A stretch of DNA of 64,000 bases from contig NZ_CP041659.1 of NCBI RefSeq assembly GCF_007998985.1, forward strand, positions 806,001 to 870,000, given 5' to 3'. Positions 63,345 to 64,000 of this stretch are shown here, piece after piece. The notes beneath the pieces were generated by a model that was not told the origin of the DNA, searched no databases, and saw only the letters and a list, made by a program, of their open reading frames with translations. The first letter of the stretch is position 1. Each line of letters opens with the position of its first letter. The stretch comes from Sphingomonas xanthus. GTDB taxonomy: Bacteria; Pseudomonadota; Alphaproteobacteria; Sphingomonadales; Sphingomonadaceae. The translations under genes and the position numbers were made by a program.

Positions 63345-64000
63345 TCAGTTACGATATTTGCGCTCTATGCGATCGGCCAAGTCCGCTGCATCCGCGCTAG
63401 CACGGCGGGTCAAGTAGACCTGCCGATTGGCATAAAGCCAATAATTCTCGACAGCTGCGCGAAGCGGCGGATTGGCTCGCACGATCGATGCGACCTCCTG
63501 GAATGATTTGCCGTCCACGGCGGAAATTCCCTCCTTTTGCATGGCATCGAGGATCCGAAGCCGGTTTTCGGCGAGCGATCGCTCAAATGTGAGGAGCAGG
63601 TCCACCGACGCGTAATATTGCTGGATTTCGCCCAGCATCATCTGATCGTCGATCAGGTTGGGGCCGTCGGCGTTGATCAGCGTATTATAGGCGAAGCGAT
63701 TTCCGTCGTAAAAGCTGAGAATGAAGGCCTCGATACCGATGGCATAGCCCGACTGCCGATTGAACGGCGGCACCTGTTCGACCTGGATTGCAAATCGCGA
63801 CGACGGGAATTCCCTTGGAGGATCCCAGTCGCCCGCAAGCCGAAGCAGATAATCGAGCGACGCCATGCGCGACGAGGCGGTCCGGATGTTTTCGTCCATT
63901 TCCGCGACGTCTTCGCGCAGGTTGCGCGCGACGTTCATCATCAGGGAAATCTCGCGCGCCCGGTCTTGGCGTTCTTCATTCCACTGTGTGACCTGAAGGC
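63345..64000 (-). CDS. DUF6090-like protein (5' end missing)
   Basis: At least 218 residues are visible, and the frame stays open to the right edge, so the start is outside the window. Just inside the edge the sequence reads LQVTQWNEERQDRAREISL, like the segment after the N-terminal membrane helix of the DUF6090 family (usually VGVLAALQVDQWNEQR-like). A helical region (NLREDVAEMDENIRTASSRM) and a soluble part follow. Function is unknown; an internal ATG at 63941 is not likely to be the real start. Confidence 0.6.
   Translation of the reverse strand, partial: LQVTQWNEERQDRAREISLMMNVARNLREDVAEMDENIRTASSRMASLDYLLRLAGDWDPPREFPSSRFAIQVEQVPPFNRQSGYAIGIEAFILSFYDGNRFAYNTLINADGPNLIDDQMMLGEIQQYYASVDLLLTFERSLAENRLRILDAMQKEGISAVDGKSFQEVASIVRANPPLRAAVENYWLYANRQVYLTRRASADAADLADRIERKYRN

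Overview
The window is about 64 kb of compact, GC-rich chromosome from an alphaproteobacterium, most likely a member of the Sphingomonadales (Sphingomonas-like). The reasons are gene content and order: plant-type glutamate-cysteine ligase, COQ7 and UbiG for ubiquinone, an NDUFA9-like complex I protein, blocks typical of alphaproteobacteria (pst-pho, cpoB-tilS-ftsH, nadD-rsfS-rlmH-envC-ctpA, mutY/dciA-dsbA-smc), large TonB-dependent receptors, and many small secreted or membrane proteins of the kind seen in sphingomonads. This placement is by recognition only; no search was run. No insertion sequence, prophage, integrase or CRISPR array was seen.

Layout. 1-9.4 kb: the end of gshA, a TonB-dependent receptor with a strong terminator, a tightly coupled four-gene set (ATP-grasp ligase, GNAT acetyltransferase, PhyH-type dioxygenase, proline iminopeptidase) and, convergent to it, a penicillin-acylase-type amidase. 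9.4-15.2 kb: ku-ligD end joining, tRNA-Gly(UCC), tRNA-Tyr(GUA), a LuxR-type regulator with a C-terminal membrane anchor, and small unknown proteins. 15.2-22.2 kb: phosphate regulon phoR-pstSCAB-phoU-phoB with a three-repeat Pho box before pstS. 22.3-31 kb: rlmB-alkA, a proline-rich membrane protein, pirin, gamma carbonic anhydrase, PilZ, tRNA-Leu(CAG), NDUFA9-like, uppP, small secreted proteins and a GST. 31-38 kb: ubiG, then lysC-nmo, a class A beta-lactamase-like protein without the deacylating glutamate, and ptsP.

38-47.6 kb: RodZ-like protein, cpoB, tilS, ftsH, nadD, rsfS, rlmH, an EnvC-like protein, ctpA, dsbB and coq7, mostly overlapping by a few bases. 48-51.4 kb: a probable DNA repair or modification cluster made of a radical SAM enzyme with a helix-hairpin-helix tail, a hemerythrin and a DUF4130-UdgX fusion, headed by a sequence matching the alphaproteobacterial LexA box (GAAC-N7-GAAC). 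51.3-63 kb: a Fur-box-linked siderophore receptor, a cytochrome P450 overlapping the end of smc, smc, a DsbA-like lipoprotein, dciA (DUF721), then mutY-nudC on the other strand, a membrane-anchored cytochrome c, a LOG-family protein, and a partial DUF6090-like gene running off the right edge.

The best candidates for under-described biology are the LexA-box radical SAM/hemerythrin/UdgX cluster and the ATP-grasp/GNAT/PhyH/peptidase operon beside a TonB receptor and a penicillin-acylase homologue. The only gene-free stretch over 300 bases is 34979-35345.
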